Source: Ligula intestinalis
Lineage: Eukaryota > Platyhelminthes > Cestoda > Diphyllobothriidea > Diphyllobothriidae
Length of the DNA stretch: 64,000 bases
NCBI GenBank assembly: GCA_036362985.1
Contig: JAYGXS010000001.1
Coordinates: 22,723,445 to 22,787,444, forward strand
Direction: 5' to 3'
Of the stretch, positions 25,801 through 35,049 are shown one piece after another (within the stretch, counting starts at the first letter, position 1; every line of letters starts with the position of its first letter). The position numbers and the translations under genes were made by a program. The notes beneath the pieces are model-generated. The model searched no databases and was not told the DNA's origin. It was given only the letters and a program-made list of their open reading frames with translations.

Positions 25801-27227
25801 TTTTGCAAAAATATTTTCTGGAAGAAATAGGGCATAGGCATCAAAAGTCTATTACTTCGCTCAAACTTTTAACAAAAATCGTTACTATATCACGTGTACC
25901 ACCTTAGTTGATGTTTCATCAAGGATTGGCCGTTTTCTTTGTGGCCGAATTTGCCTTCATGTAAAATTCTGGAACGTATAGATCTGACAAATAAGATTTC
26001 TCATAATAAGCCAGCAAACTATTGGTTGAATACTTTGACTGAACTAAAGACGACGGCTTACGGTGGTAACACAAAACGTCTACAGTTAGTAACCATTAAA
26101 AAAGGTTGCCAATAGAAGAGAGTATGCCAGTTCCAGGAAGCAGTTCAGAAAAAGAAGATTCGATGACTGGAACAAGAGTTTTATAATCCTAACCTTTCAG
26201 ATTATGTCGAGGACCCTCAATCATATGTAATAGCAGGATAGGCTGACCCATGCGCAGATAGGGGTGAAACATGCACAGATTGCACGGTATTTATAGTTCG
26301 TATTGGTCATCCAGGTGCGTACTATAATTATAGGCTCCTGTCGTTACCGCTTGGGGTCTAAATTGGTGCAACGATGGCTTGACACTTCGCGGTCGACTCA
26401 TTTATTACCACGATTTCCTTGTCCGTGTTGGATGCCGGCTTGGTAATTGCACGACAATTATGCTCGCTGTCGTCAGAGTTGTTGTTGGGCCCGGCCCTTT
26501 CCACATGATAGATTCTCTTGCTCAGGCAATGTCTATGTACTTAGTATGGGAGTGCGAACTCATTGCGTTTGTTGATGGACCGGGGTCCTAAGAACCATGA
26601 CTCGAGCAGCTCGCGGCTCACGCGGTTGTTACCTCTTGCGGTGGTTTTGGCCTTTTTAAACTTGAAAACATGGCCGGATCGAGTGAGCTGCAACCTGGGA
26701 ATTGTCATCTTTCTTCCTCACCACCGCTGCATGCTCGGCCATTCGCGTCCGCAGTAATCTCCCAGTTTCCCCGACGTAGTTGCTTTGTCCACGACTGCAC
26801 CATATCCGATAAACGAATTTAGCCGTTTCCTGCCATGGCAGTGGGTCTTTCGGTCTCATGACTCGGCGCCTGGTGGTTGCTTCTGGCCTGTGCTCACCTT
26901 CAACTCCAAGTGGAGTGAGGAGATGGCAGACTGCTGCCGATACATTCTTCACGTACGGAAGTGCTCATGTAAAAGATGATAACACTGGAGGATAAGGTTT
27001 CCACTTAACCTACTATTTTTCTCTATAATTTACTACCTTGGTAGAGTTCGATTTACGACTAATCTGTTGCCCCCATTTTGCTAATTCGCTTTCAGAGATA
27101 CCTAAGGGACGTTAATCGGCCCTACAAATCAATTGCTGTGTTCAATGCAGGTGCCTACCTAGAGGAATTTAACGAAATTTGGGATGACGATAGACAGGCA
27201 GACCTACCAGTATCCCCGATGGCCTAG
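10794..27227 (+). CDS. Gelsolin/severin-like actin-binding protein, gene A (9 exons, 395 aa)
   Basis: Reconstructed by eye from nine exons: 10794-10851, 12318-12406, 14046-14189, 16463-16590, 18536-18761, 22760-22846, 24159-24307, 24485-24659, 27096-27227. All have AG acceptors and GT donors, and the phases join without a stop. The product has three gelsolin repeats: G1 about residues 30-140 (LKIWRF 43-48, YGYFF 62-66, HYW 88-90, HREIEGYES 121-129), G2 about 141-244 (PRLLHF 160-165, DVFIYDEG 190-197, QWNG 202-205) and G3 about 290-395 (LSDES 295-299, GYIGQGAS 333-340). Three-repeat members of this family (severin, fragmin) bind, sever and cap actin filaments in the cytosol, usually under calcium control. 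No signal peptide or membrane segment is visible. The length is slightly above the family's usual 360-375 because of a long linker exon 7. G1 lacks the usual GD-A/S-Y motif. A paralogue lies convergently at 55.7-63.2 kb. The exon 1 start and exon 7 acceptor are the least certain points. Confidence 0.88.
12318..12406 (+). CDS. Gene A exon 2 (start of gelsolin repeat G1)
   Basis: Acceptor ATTTTAG and donor GTAAGT. It encodes residues 20-49, including DPEW (29-32) and LKIWRF (43-48). This matches the family pattern near the start of G1, where a short helix is followed by (L)xIWR. It is phase 0 at the 3' end and joins directly to exon 3. Confidence 0.85.
12711..12975. mobile_element. Palindromic Penelope-like terminal insertion with target duplication
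   Basis: Two copies of a PLE 3' end lie head to head. The left arm, 12711-12828, is on the minus strand; the right arm, 12833-12975, on the plus strand, ends CTGGAACTCGTATATTCTCC...TATTGGC, the same end as at 59975-59996. CATAGGAGAAGT occurs immediately on both sides (12699-12710 and 12976-12987), a 12-base target-site duplication. The arms are nearly identical, so the insertion looks recent. Located in intron 2 of gene A. Confidence 0.8.
12861..12903 (+). ncRNA. Degenerate hammerhead-like block in palindrome
   Basis: CTATGACTAAGGATTCCCGA then CGGAATCCGAAACGTTAGG: hairpin GGATTCC/GGAATCC followed by GAAAC corresponds to stem II plus the GAAA box; the CUGANGA box is altered (CTATGA). The mirror copy is at 12755-12800 on the other strand. 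Confidence 0.35.
14046..14189 (+). CDS. Gene A exon 3 (core of G1)
   Basis: Encodes 48 residues (50-97): IVPLPEENYGYFF, MYVIL and NIHYWMG, aligning with the G1 pattern VPxPxxxYGxFFxGDxYVIL...HYWLG. The usual Gly-Asp pair before A/S-Y is replaced by Lys68-Glu69, and the QDExGxAA stretch after the tryptophan is missing. In vertebrate gelsolin these positions supply G1 calcium ligands. Donor is AAG|GTAGTA, phase 0. Confidence 0.88.
14654..15052. mobile_element. Small TIR element (MITE-like, about 400 bp) in intron 3 of gene A
   Basis: The left end reads ATGCAGGGTGTCCCAAAAA; the right end, read on the other strand, is ATGCAGGTTGACCCAAGA. These match at most positions. GGGTGTCCCAAAA ends are common in Tc1/mariner-derived elements. 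No clear target duplication is left. The open frame inside (from 14646) is hydrophobic, unrecognised and probably chance. Confidence 0.55.
16463..16590 (+). CDS. Gene A exon 4 (end of G1)
   Basis: 128 nt, the same length as its counterpart in gene B at 63075-63202. Acceptor CCTTGTAG, donor TTCGG|GTAGGT. It encodes residues 98-139 plus two bases of Gly140. The conserved parts are VLHREIEGYESPQF and YFKVFG, the G1/G2 junction seen in severins and gelsolins as (Q/K)HREVQGxES..F..YF. A start at the TAG acceptor rather than further in is supported because SP..V.QLM aligns with gene B at the same distance. Confidence 0.87.
16845..18405. mobile_element. Tc1/mariner-type non-autonomous element, copy 1 (1561 bp)
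   Basis: The ends are imperfect inverted repeats, CAGTAGCCGCCGAAGACC at the left and the complement of CAGTGGTCACCGTTGACC at the right. The right flank is TA; the left flank is AA, one change from TA. A second copy of nearly the same length lies at 28749. CAGT termini with TA flanks are typical of the Tc1/mariner superfamily. No transposase was recognised. The copy sits in intron 4 of gene A, ending 130 bases before exon 5. Confidence 0.78.
18536..18761 (+). CDS. Gene A exon 5 (gelsolin repeat G2)
   Basis: 226 nt, the same length as gene B exon 5 at 61661-61886. Acceptor GTTTCAG, donor GCT|GTAAGT. It encodes residues 141-215: YRPRLLHF, YEVPVSVKSLTSQDVFIYDEG and MTQWNGRKCDEEER. This is a clear G2 signature; family members usually read SGDVFILD where this one has SQDVFIYD. 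It is the strongest homology in the gene. Confidence 0.93.
19020..19790 (-). mobile_element. Penelope-like terminal region plus palindrome, in intron 5 of gene A
   Basis: 19340-19500 matches the family's terminal sequence on the minus strand (CCAGGAAGTAATTGAGCAGA, the hammerhead-like block). Next to it, 19545-19655 and 19670-19775 form an inverted repeat of roughly 100-base arms sharing GAACGCTGATTCGCTACGTC-type and ATCATACGC sequence. GTTCCAGCGATCG at 19764-19776 is the plus-strand terminal motif. No open frame retained. Confidence 0.65.
19447..19485 (-). ncRNA. Hammerhead-ribozyme-like core
   Basis: On the minus strand: CTCTGATGATGA, then the hairpin ATCCG-CGA-CGGAT, then ATCGAAACGTCAGG. 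This contains both conserved boxes (CUGAUGA and GAAA) around a stem II candidate. It is the best-preserved copy of the block shared by PLE ends in this window. Activity unverified. Confidence 0.45.
20545..20710. repeat. Two abutting SINE family 1 fragments, opposite orientation
   Basis: 20545-20590 is the tail on the minus strand (ACTACCGACAAAGACCAAGG, AATTGCCATT). 20597-20710 is a plus-strand piece with GGGTTCGAGCCTCGG (box B) and a decayed body and tail ending TTTGCTGGCAATGTAATG. In intron 5 of gene A. Confidence 0.5.
21005..21460 (-). mobile_element. Penelope-like 3' end fragment, in intron 5 of gene A
   Basis: 21015-21085 has the family end on the minus strand (GATCACTGGAAC, CCTGACGTTTCGGATTCC, TCGGGAA). 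The sequence beyond, to about 21460, is GC-richer and probably the element's untranslated part; its short open frames were not recognised. Confidence 0.55.
22760..22846 (+). CDS. Gene A exon 6 (end of G2)
   Basis: 87 nt, matching gene B exon 6 in length and phase. Acceptor TTGGCTTAG, donor CAG|GTAATT. It encodes residues 216-244, starting ARKFIENALRSRKC and ending SEFLDEEDLLPQ. The position after the QWNG...EER block corresponds to the last helix of G2 and the start of the acidic linker. Confidence 0.85.
24159..24307 (+). CDS. Gene A exon 7 (G2-G3 linker, enlarged)
   Basis: 149 nt encoding residues 245-293 plus two bases of Arg294, from KLLAIDKFCDD to PACLLYR. The donor CTTTACCG|GTTAAG leaves CG, which exon 8's first G completes to Arg, giving YR-LSDES. 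That matches the family's LxRLSD at the start of G3. An in-frame TAA at 24117 prevents a longer exon, and CACAG at 24158 is the only phase-0 acceptor. Gene B's corresponding exon is 89 nt, so A carries about 20 extra residues here. Confidence 0.72.
24485..24659 (+). CDS. Gene A exon 8 (gelsolin repeat G3 core)
   Basis: 175 nt, identical in length to gene B exon 8. Acceptor TTTTTAG, donor ATA|GTAAGA. It encodes residues 295-352: LSDESQRLVMNKVYTGRIYR, NNNDVTIVETFEVLYGYIG and GASQKEKASTWDQA. The block resembles G3 of severin (NDVFILD...LYVWIGKGAS..E), with Gly-Tyr in place of Val-Trp before IG. Confidence 0.9.
25585..25675. repeat. Trinucleotide microsatellite (TAG)n and (GTG)n
   Basis: An interrupted TAG/GTA run (25585-25615) is followed by a GTG/GGT run (25638-25675). 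The valine-rich open frame here is an artefact of this repeat. Confidence 0.9.
26155..26955 (-). pseudogene. Penelope-like element 3' part with GIY-YIG domain, in intron 8 of gene A
   Basis: From 26952 the frame reads FVYRIWCSRGQSNYVGETGR then RTRMAEHAAVVRKKDDNSQ, a GIY-YIG core (VYR / YVG, Arg, His). The terminal block with AACCTTTCAGATTATGTCGAGG lies at 26195-26235, and the 3' end GTTCCAGTCATCGAATCTTC follows to about 26155. Inserted antisense to gene A between exons 8 and 9. No intact open frame over the whole element. Confidence 0.75.
27096..27227 (+). CDS. Gene A exon 9 (C-terminus and stop)
   Basis: Acceptor GCTTTCAG, then RYLRDVNRPYKSIAVFNAG and AYLEEFNEIWDDD, stop TAG at 27225-27227. 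The RYLR..NRP..SIAVFNAG pattern matches the end of G3 (YLxxxxRPxxxIxVxxxG) and gene B's terminal exons. The tail after EIWDDD is short and ends PVSPMA. Confidence 0.9.
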   Translation, partial: RYLRDVNRPYKSIAVFNAGAYLEEFNEIWDDDRQADLPVSPMA

Positions 27228-27274
27228 TGGAACTCCTTAAATAACTACATGTTTTGATTTGTGGTTTCATTATT

Positions 27275-27280
27275 AATAAA
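27275..27280 (+). terminator. Polyadenylation signal of gene A
   Basis: AATAAA lies 48 bases after the gene A stop codon, in the correct orientation. It fits a short 3' UTR. Cleavage would be expected within the next 10-30 bases. Confidence 0.6.
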
Positions 27281-27535
27281 GTCTATTTAAACTCTTACTC
27301 AGTGCTTTTATATTTTAAGACTGGTCGCGTGAAAACTTTCAGACAAATACACGGGTCTGGGTTTTGATGCCAGTCCAGCCATGTAATGGTTTGCAAGGAA
27401 AATGAAAATGTGATCACTGGAATAGCATTTGCATTTGTTTGAGCTTTTAGCTTCGTACCAGAGGCCATGTTCAAGCTATATTTCCCCAGTTGAGATGAGG
27501 TCATCAGGCATCTAGCGCATTAAACAGAAACTTAG

Positions 27536-27960
27536 TTGATTAAATTGCCGGCAAAGACAAGGAGTAAGGAAATGGTCATTTCTGGCATATCAGCCATCAT
27601 CAGCCAGCCTAGCTCCAGATGGTGTAACACTCGAAGATCGAGCTCACGACCTTTACCATTAGAGCCCAGAGTGCTGACCATTGAGTCCCGAGCTCGTTTT
27701 TTGCCATTTTGGGTCGGGAGATATTACCTTTTGTCGATTAACGTTTACCGCTCGTTAACAGAAACCATTTTTCCCCGTTTGGCTCGAGGCTAATTTCTCG
27801 GGGCCTGACAGCAGCTGCAGACGTTAGACGTCTTAGGTAGACAGTATTGCCGGTAAAGACACAGAAGATTTTAATGATCGTTTCTGGCTTATGAGCCGTC
27901 TTCAGGCAGTCGTACCCAACTCCAAGTGGGGTTTTTGGACCCTGACCTGAGGCACCGTGG
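27536..27960 (-). repeat. Two SINE family 1 copies in tandem, downstream of gene A
   Basis: 27543-27690: tail ATTGCCGGCAAAGACAAGGA, body ATTTCTGGC, head near CCGAGCTC. 27847-27960: tail ATTGCCGGTAAAGACACAGA, GTTTCTGGCTTATGAGCC. Both on the minus strand, first is fuller. The open frame at 27536 is a by-product. Confidence 0.5.
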
Positions 27961-28748
27961 GATAAGTACGTTCCGTAAGCGGTAGGCCAACTTTTATCAA
28001 CGAGAAAGTGGGTTGACCATAAAGGGTAAAGGAACGACCTGCAGGAATTTCAATAACACTGAAAGCACAATGGTAGCGTAAGAACTGACAAGTGTGTGGA
28101 TGAAAACCGCATTTATTACTTATATCCGAACTTAAGTACGTTTCTGAACGTATTTGTCCCCGATCACTACAAACAGCCATGAAACAGCATACTTTTTCTT
28201 ACAGAGAATACGCAAGAGCCACACCGAGAAGTCAAATTGCTAGTTAATTACCAACATTGATAATAGAATTCAGGTAAACTCAAATGTTTTTGCCATAGGC
28301 GATATTGCTTAAACTATACACATTTTTCAGCAGGAAGATGTTGGTTTTAACAAAAAATATGACTGCATAAAGCCTTTAGTCTACGAAGTGTGCTGCATCT
28401 GTTTTGTGAGTATTCGTGGCCGTATATGTTGATAAGATTCAGCGCGAACCCGAAACATGGGGGTATTATCGTTTATGTTCAAGCAATTACGTCTTCTTCT
28501 TGTAAAAGACTGCGATACCCATCATCAGAGACTGACAATTCCTTCATTCAGTTGGTATTCTACAACCCTAGAGTCAAGAGAGAACTATGTCTGGAAACTT
28601 CGTTGACAGCACAATTTTGCACCGTAATTATATTATTTATGGTTGGCTATGGTCCAGGGGCTTGGCGTTCACAAAAATGGTGTAAAAAATTCAGAATGCA
28701 AGTGGTAGCTGAGGAAGGTGTTTGCTAAGTGGTTCTCGCCAGGGCCTA

Positions 28749-30311
28749 CAGTAGCCGCCGAAGACCATGCAACGCTTATTATGAAATGTGCCTGGACACT
28801 TTGGCATATATTTGAAAACACTATTATGATTCATTCAGTTTGTTGAATTCTGCAAATCCTTTTACTGAGTAAAATCTTCATTTTACTTAGGTTAATAAGA
28901 GAACTAACCATATTTTTGGGGAAATTGGGAGTAGGCTCATATAGAAGGAATTTCCTATGCTACTACGAAAGAGCGAACCAAACCGCACGGTAAAGTTGAT
29001 AATACTAAGAAGGAACTTGAAATTAAATAAAATAGGTACAGAAGATACCCCTTTGCAGAACTGGTAAAATTTATACAAAATTGTTTGGATTGAAGTGAAG
29101 CCAAGTTAATAGAATCAAATTTGTTTGCAGTAACATTGAACATATGTGTTTAAGAAATTATGTTTAGCTATCTGTTGAAGTTTTTTTGTAAAAAAATGCA
29201 TAAACAGAAGAGTGTTTGTTTAAATGCAGCAAGGAACCCCAAATTTCCTTCAATAAAAACCAAATGACTAACGTTTTCTCGCGGATTTGTGGCAAATAAT
29301 GCCTAATTAAATGTAAATCGTTAAGAAAAAAAGTTTCTTGTATACGTTACAATCCCATTTACTTCATGTAGAGACGAAACAGACGAAAAAATAATAAGAA
29401 CTTCAAAAAATGTCAATGTATGTGACCAGTTTTTTTACTTCGTCCGTATATATCTGAAAGTGGAATTAATCTACTCATGCGGAAGGTAAAACATTATAAT
29501 GAGAAAAGAAGTTCTCTTATTTCCAGTCAAATGGAATCGTTTATCTTCAGAAAACTTAAAAAAATTCTCATAATCATCAAATTCCATGGTAACATTACGT
29601 TGGAGAAATTTAATATACACAGAAATTTTTCAGCCAAATATCTTATCAAAGCAATTTCTATGAGGTTACCTTTGATGGTAAGTTTTTTATTGATCTTAGG
29701 AATAGTAGTTTCAGAGTTATACTGCTAACATGATTTACTCTTGAAAATGTGGTCTGCTCTTTTGAGGCAATTCTGCAAAGGAGCAACATGGGCATCATTC
29801 TAAGAACTAATATCCAAAAAACACTATTTTGGTAAATACTCTTTATATACACGTTAATTAAGAGGTTTTGGTGAAAACGTCGAACAGATGCGCAAACTAT
29901 GAATTGATCAGTGAAGATAGTAAATACAAGCAATTTGATGACACTTTTTTCGATGACATTCATTAAATACGTAACGTGTAAGAACAGAGTTTACAGGATA
30001 TTTTGACTAAAGAAAACTTCGTTTATTATATACAGGGAGTGGTTGCTTCAAGTTTTCAACTAAACACAATATATGAATTTATTGTTCTAATTTAGAGCTT
30101 TCTTTTACGTCTCTAGAACCATGGCATTACCGAGAAAATTTTTATCACTTTACGAACACGTAGTAATTCCTATAGTTATCTTAAGTACTTAATAGGCCTA
30201 ATGCTGTTCATTATTGTTTCTATGTTTTTCTCAAGACATTTACACTGGTATTGGAGTAATGATCAAACTTATACAAATTTAGGAAAATTACGTGGTCTAT
30301 GGCGACCACTG
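28749..30311. mobile_element. Tc1/mariner-type non-autonomous element, copy 2 (1563 bp)
   Basis: Same orientation and roughly 90% similar to the copy at 16845 by eye, end to end. Flanked by TA at 28747-28748 and at 30312-30313, giving a clean TA target duplication. It lies about 1.5 kb after gene A's stop. A stretch of about 60 codons starting near 29477 (RKVKHYNEKRSS) is open in both copies but was not recognised as any protein; the high nucleotide identity alone may explain it. Confidence 0.82.
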
Positions 30312-33059
30312 TATAGCTAAATTACACCGTAGTTGAACCTTCCACTCAATTCAACGCAGCATTTATGACCAATTGTCACCTCGGTCATCCTCTGCTGTCC
30401 ACTAACTTATTACTCTTTCGTCACTGCTTTCGGAAAGGTTAATACAATTTGGCAGAATATATTATTGGATTACATTTGTCCATGAAAGCCTGTGAATAAA
30501 GTCTTTTCTTATTCGGAGTGCATCCAAGCTTGCAACGTTTTAGCACTCCAAGTTTTCGCGAAATAGTGTAAACTGTAGTAATATCGAGTGTGTTAAGCAC
30601 CGTGATGGTTTCTGTAGCGGAGGAGAAGGGCTGAATGCTTGATTGAAGGGAGCATATCTGAGCACATGTTGTGGACTGCTTTGGGCAAGAGGTATTGGAC
30701 AAAGGTAATAATCCGATTTGACGAAATCCACATATAATTAGCAAATAGTGTGAAATTGTAGATGCAGACAAATCTAACGTAAATAACCTTTTATCAATTC
30801 TAAATACTACGATTCCGTGAGGTTCACTTGAACCTAGAATCAATTATTCGCTCTGCCAGTAGTTTTTAAAACGAAAAACTAACCCCTATCTGCTGTTCTG
30901 TGAAACAGAAGGCGAAAATTAATGCATAGAAGCAGATCGCTCACTGTGTAAACGTTAGCTTCTGCATTATCTTGCTCAACAGAGATTTTAGCCTGACGCG
31001 TCGTGATTATCTTAGTTTCTGAGCAAAAATTTTGGCTGGTTTAAGAAGCCGAACTTTGCACGCATGACCAGAAGCAAGGTAAGTGTCGGATTGAGATATC
31101 CTAAGTAAGATATATTTATTTTTGTGGCTTTTCCTAGTTCATTCAAGAATATTTTCCCAGACCTCTCGCATGTACCTTTATGCAGAAAAGATGTATTGCC
31201 TGTTTTTCTTGGATTTAAGGATACACAGATCCATTTTGACCTCTTACCAGGACACGTTGATTCACACTTTTCTTACGTCACTGAATATGCTCAAGTGCAG
31301 TCGAGATTATGCTAACCCGCTAGTGCGCAATGGTGAGAATGTTGTTGGAGGATCAGTTGACTCAGTTTGAAGCTCAGATAAAAGTTCCTACTCCCACCCA
31401 AAATGTAATGGAGCAGACGGTGGACATCGTCGGTACGAGCGGAGGAATCTGTCTGCGGAGCGTATAATGGTTCTCGAGAAAAGTCAACGGCTAACTGAGA
31501 AGACTGTTGGTTCCAGGTGCTTATATTCACAAATCTGTAACTACAGCACTACAAAGTCACCCAAAAGACGAGTTCCGGCTAATCGTCTGCCCTCTAATTT
31601 GTCCTACCTTCATTGACACCACTGTGCCATAGCAACGCTGACGCTGCTGCTGCTTTACTGAATCTTTCTGCAGCATAAAGTCGAATAACCAATGCGGTGA
31701 CTGCCGGACACTGTGGCGTACGCCAAGTTTCATGGATATCATCTCAGGACACATGCTAATTAGCTTCAGTAACGATGACCGAAACATTATTAGAGGTTGA
31801 CGACTGACGGTAGGCAAGAAATGGTAATATCAGTCAGTGTCTCTTTCGGCTAAGGTGTTTCACCTATTGGCAACTAGTCAACGAACAAACGCCTGCGTGG
31901 CTTGTAGGACTTGCATTTCAGGGTAAAGTTGAAATGTGTGCCACAGTCAGGACGGGTGGGAGCAGACACCCGGCCAATAACCAGGAAGTGTGCCCCTTAT
32001 TTCAGAAGTTAAAGCCTTATTAGAGTTTAAACTGACTCGGTTGCGAAAGCTAGATGGATAAGTCCGTATTGCAGTACCACGGCAATTAAGTCACTTCCGG
32101 CCCTTTCAGCGTTCCTGTCTTTTACGGTAAACAATTTAAATTTACAGTGGACTTACAGCTAGACAGTCAGTCTTAAATGGAACCAGGAAACTGCTCACTT
32201 TGAAACTTCCCAAGGTAGGATTGCTTTTCTTTCTTGATAAATTAAAAGCGTCACTGATCGTTTTTGGTAACGATATTAACAAAGGCATCCAACACCAGTC
32301 GATTCTACTCGCTCCTTTGCCTACTTGAGTGACAGACAAGACCACTTCATGTTCACTTGAGTTGAAACTGCGCGCAGTGGTTGATGTTGCCTGGAGTCTC
32401 TGCATGATATCTGTCACACGAAAACCTGGTTTGTCTACCAACAAGGATATAAAAGCTTGTTTCTGAGTCAGACTTTACCTTCCTGATGCTTTCACATAAA
32501 GCACAAAAGCATCTTTTGTTGTTGTCTTAATTTTCAATTGACTGCATCCAGTTTTCCGTATATTTGTCGAGTTTTGACAGACTCGGTGACGAGGAGAATT
32601 ATTTCAGTATATTTACCGACAGTAGTCATTGCTGTCGGATGCTTTTCCGTAGCAGCAAGATTTTTCCTTGTGAATGCACTGATTTGCTTTAAAAATCTTG
32701 GTTTTGACTAATAATGCAAGCAGTCTAATGGGTTGAAAGGGGATAAAAGGGACGCATTCACAAAACCGGCTCCAAAACTTAGCTCATCTAACATAGTGTT
32801 CAAACGTCATTCCCTTAAATATAGATGTATGAAAGTGTTGATGTTCATGTATCCCAAAGTGCATTTTGGTTGGTTTATCTGAAAATAAAATATGCTTAGC
32901 GGTATAAACCCAGATTAGGCCTTGGGACATGCTTTGAGTGGTTTGGCAGAAAAAAACCGTGAGTACCAGTTTGATTTCATACAATAGTGTACTAATTTTC
33001 ATTTTTCCGCCTGTTTTTATAGTCTGGAAGGAGGAGAAACCAACGGTTATTGTACGATT
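30312..33059. other. Intergenic, nothing recognised
   Basis: Contains a 134-codon open frame on the minus strand (30439-30843) with no recognised motif or family; treated as chance or very old repeat. Confidence 0.5.
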
Positions 33060-33225
33060 CGTAGAGTAAACCAATGGACTCTGATTCATTCTGTTAAGGG
33101 TATAGATCCCGGGTTCAAGCATCACGTTTTGCAACACCGGATGTTGACTCTGGTAGACCGCTTCTGGCTAAAAAGTCAGAACTGGCCATTCCAATCTCTC
33201 TTGTCTTTGTCAATAATGTATTTTA
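33060..33225 (+). repeat. tRNA-derived SINE (family 1)
   Basis: Box B-like CCCGGGTTCAAGC, then CTGGTAGACCGCTTCTGGCT and AGAACTGGCCATTCCAATCT with tail TTGTCTTTGTCAATAATGTA. Box A is poorly kept (AACCAATGGACTCTG). Confidence 0.55.
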
Positions 33226-34005
33226 GCCTATAATACACTTTCTGCTAAGAAGTTGCCGGTGGGGCTTGAGATTGTGCTGCCTGCCACGACGGGATGATTT
33301 TATCACTATCGTAATCGATGAACGTCCTAATAATAGTGTTGTTGACTGTAGTTTGAAAATCTATAGTGGCCTTTGTCTGACTCCCGTCATATTCAGTAAA
33401 AACATGCAAGATTTTTCACGCTTCACGGTGACTTGCATTTTGTCAAAACTTCATGCTAATAGTCTGAGTATTTGCATGACTGCAACTTAAAATCTGTTTT
33501 ACAGAGCTAACCGTGCTCTATGTGGTTACTTTATGGATCGTACTATTACCGTTGGTTGTCAAAACAGGCGAAGAAAATGAAAATTAGAACAATTTTATAT
33601 AAAAGCAAACTTGTACTCACGGCGGCGAGCATTTACAGATGCAATTAGAACATTTATGGATAGCAAGGTTTAACTGTGGTTTAGAAAGCTTCGCAAATGC
33701 ACATGAGGACCTTAAACATGCGAAGATTTGAGTATCCCTTGTTTACTGTCAATGACAAAAGCGTTGAGACCTACTTTCAGGATGCAGCATAAGATTAACC
33801 TGTAACCTGTTCCACCGGCGCTCATTGCAGAAATCTGACTTATACGGTGGATTTTCCGTGAACTAGCGAAATGCAATAGTGCTCTGCAAATATTTCATAC
33901 AAGAAACTCTCCACAACTCGAAAAGCAGATTCCGTAAAACAACCATCAAAAATCAATATAATTCAAGCATTCTTTCCCGGTATGAATTAGAAGTGGACAA
34001 CAACA

Positions 34006-34051
34006 CCAGAATTTATTGAAATCAACAAATTTTGAGGCAGCTCATCAGCTG
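34006..34051 (-). ncRNA. Inverted copy of hammerhead-like core (degenerate)
   Basis: On this strand it reads CAGCTGATGAGCTGCCTCAA with AAATTTGTTGATTTC; the GAAA of the core has become AAAA, so it is probably inactive. Mirror image of the block at 34541-34587. Confidence 0.4.
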
Positions 34052-34540
34052 TATTTGCGGATACAAGTACATTGGGCGTAAACAAAAGCAATTGGCAGCT
34101 AGGGCCGCTGAGCACTTGCCAAAATGGCTTTTCAAGCAAAAAGACAGAATACCAAGGTCCTCTATTACCAAGCATTTATTAGACAGCGGTCATTCTGTCT
34201 ACGTCATAACAGCGTTTCGAATACTTGTTCGGGCCCGAACAAACCGAATTCTACGCTATGTAGTAGCTGCATACATACGGTGGGAGAAACCTGACCTATG
34301 CAAGCAGCTTGACCATATCGTCAACCTCCAAATGCCCTGGTGATTGGTCATTTAATTTAATTTCCAAGTGTTTTTTCGTTAATTTCTCTCACTCATCACT
34401 TCCCATATGTTGACTTAACGTCCTGTCATTTATCGATTATTTTTTAAACTGACCCACGTTCCTGGCTATTGCCAGTAATTCTGTGAAATTCACTACTACT
34501 CTATGTGTTCTCGTTATCTTACTTATGCAGCGACAAGTAG

Positions 34541-34587
34541 CAGCTGATGAGCTGTCTCGAAATTTGTTGATATCAATAAATTCTGCT
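34541..34587 (+). ncRNA. Hammerhead-ribozyme-like core at PLE end
   Basis: CTGATGA (34544-34550) and CGAAA (34558-34562) have the spacing and order of a hammerhead core with a very short stem II (GAG/CTC), followed by TTTGTTGATATC with a possible UH cleavage position. Penelope-like elements are known to carry minimal hammerheads. Stems I and III were not verified. Confidence 0.45.
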
Positions 34588-35049
34588 CTTATCGCCCGCT
34601 TTCAATGTAATTGAATCATAACGTCAAATGTGTGTCATTTAATTAATTGTACCCATTCATCGCGTTGTTTTAAAACTGAAGGAATACACTAGTCACTACG
34701 GCGTACAACAGCACTCGCAACTGCCCAATAAGAAATTATAACCGCTCGATCGGTTGGCTCATTTTTTTTCACCATGATAGAGTTCAGACATAGGTTTCAC
34801 ACGGGGGGCTTCAAACATTAAAGAAAGTAGGATACAAAATTTTGCCTCAACGGATCATTTTTGTCAAACCTCGCGCCGTGAATTTAATCACACTTGAGTC
34901 GATATTACCCACCAAAATTTTTGCCTATATAGAATACCCCAAAACGGAACAGTAAGCTGACTGCCCAGGTAAGATTTCCTAAACAACCATCTAGAATCCA
35001 CCAGAATAACTATAGGTTGACTTAATTCTAAAAAAAGGTTTAGCAGATT

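Larger units (their letters stand above)
33985..34605 (+). mobile_element. Penelope-like element, second family: GIY-YIG plus inverted terminal copy
   Basis: The frame 34032-34342 encodes CGYKYIGRKQKQLAARAAEH, LPKWL, SSITKHLLDSGHSV and ends CKQLDHIVNLQMPW, a complete-looking C-terminus of a GIY-YIG tail. At 34541-34587 comes CAGCTGATGAG...CTCGAAATTTGTTGATATC; an inverted copy of this block lies at 34006-34051, directly abutting the 5' side of the frame. The element is thus 5'-truncated with an inverted terminal fragment at its left edge. Confidence 0.78.

Noticed and set aside
30439..30843. 134-codon open frame on the minus strand
   Set aside because: No recognisable motif, no clear splice context and no repeat partner in the window. 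Length alone is not enough in 64 kb.
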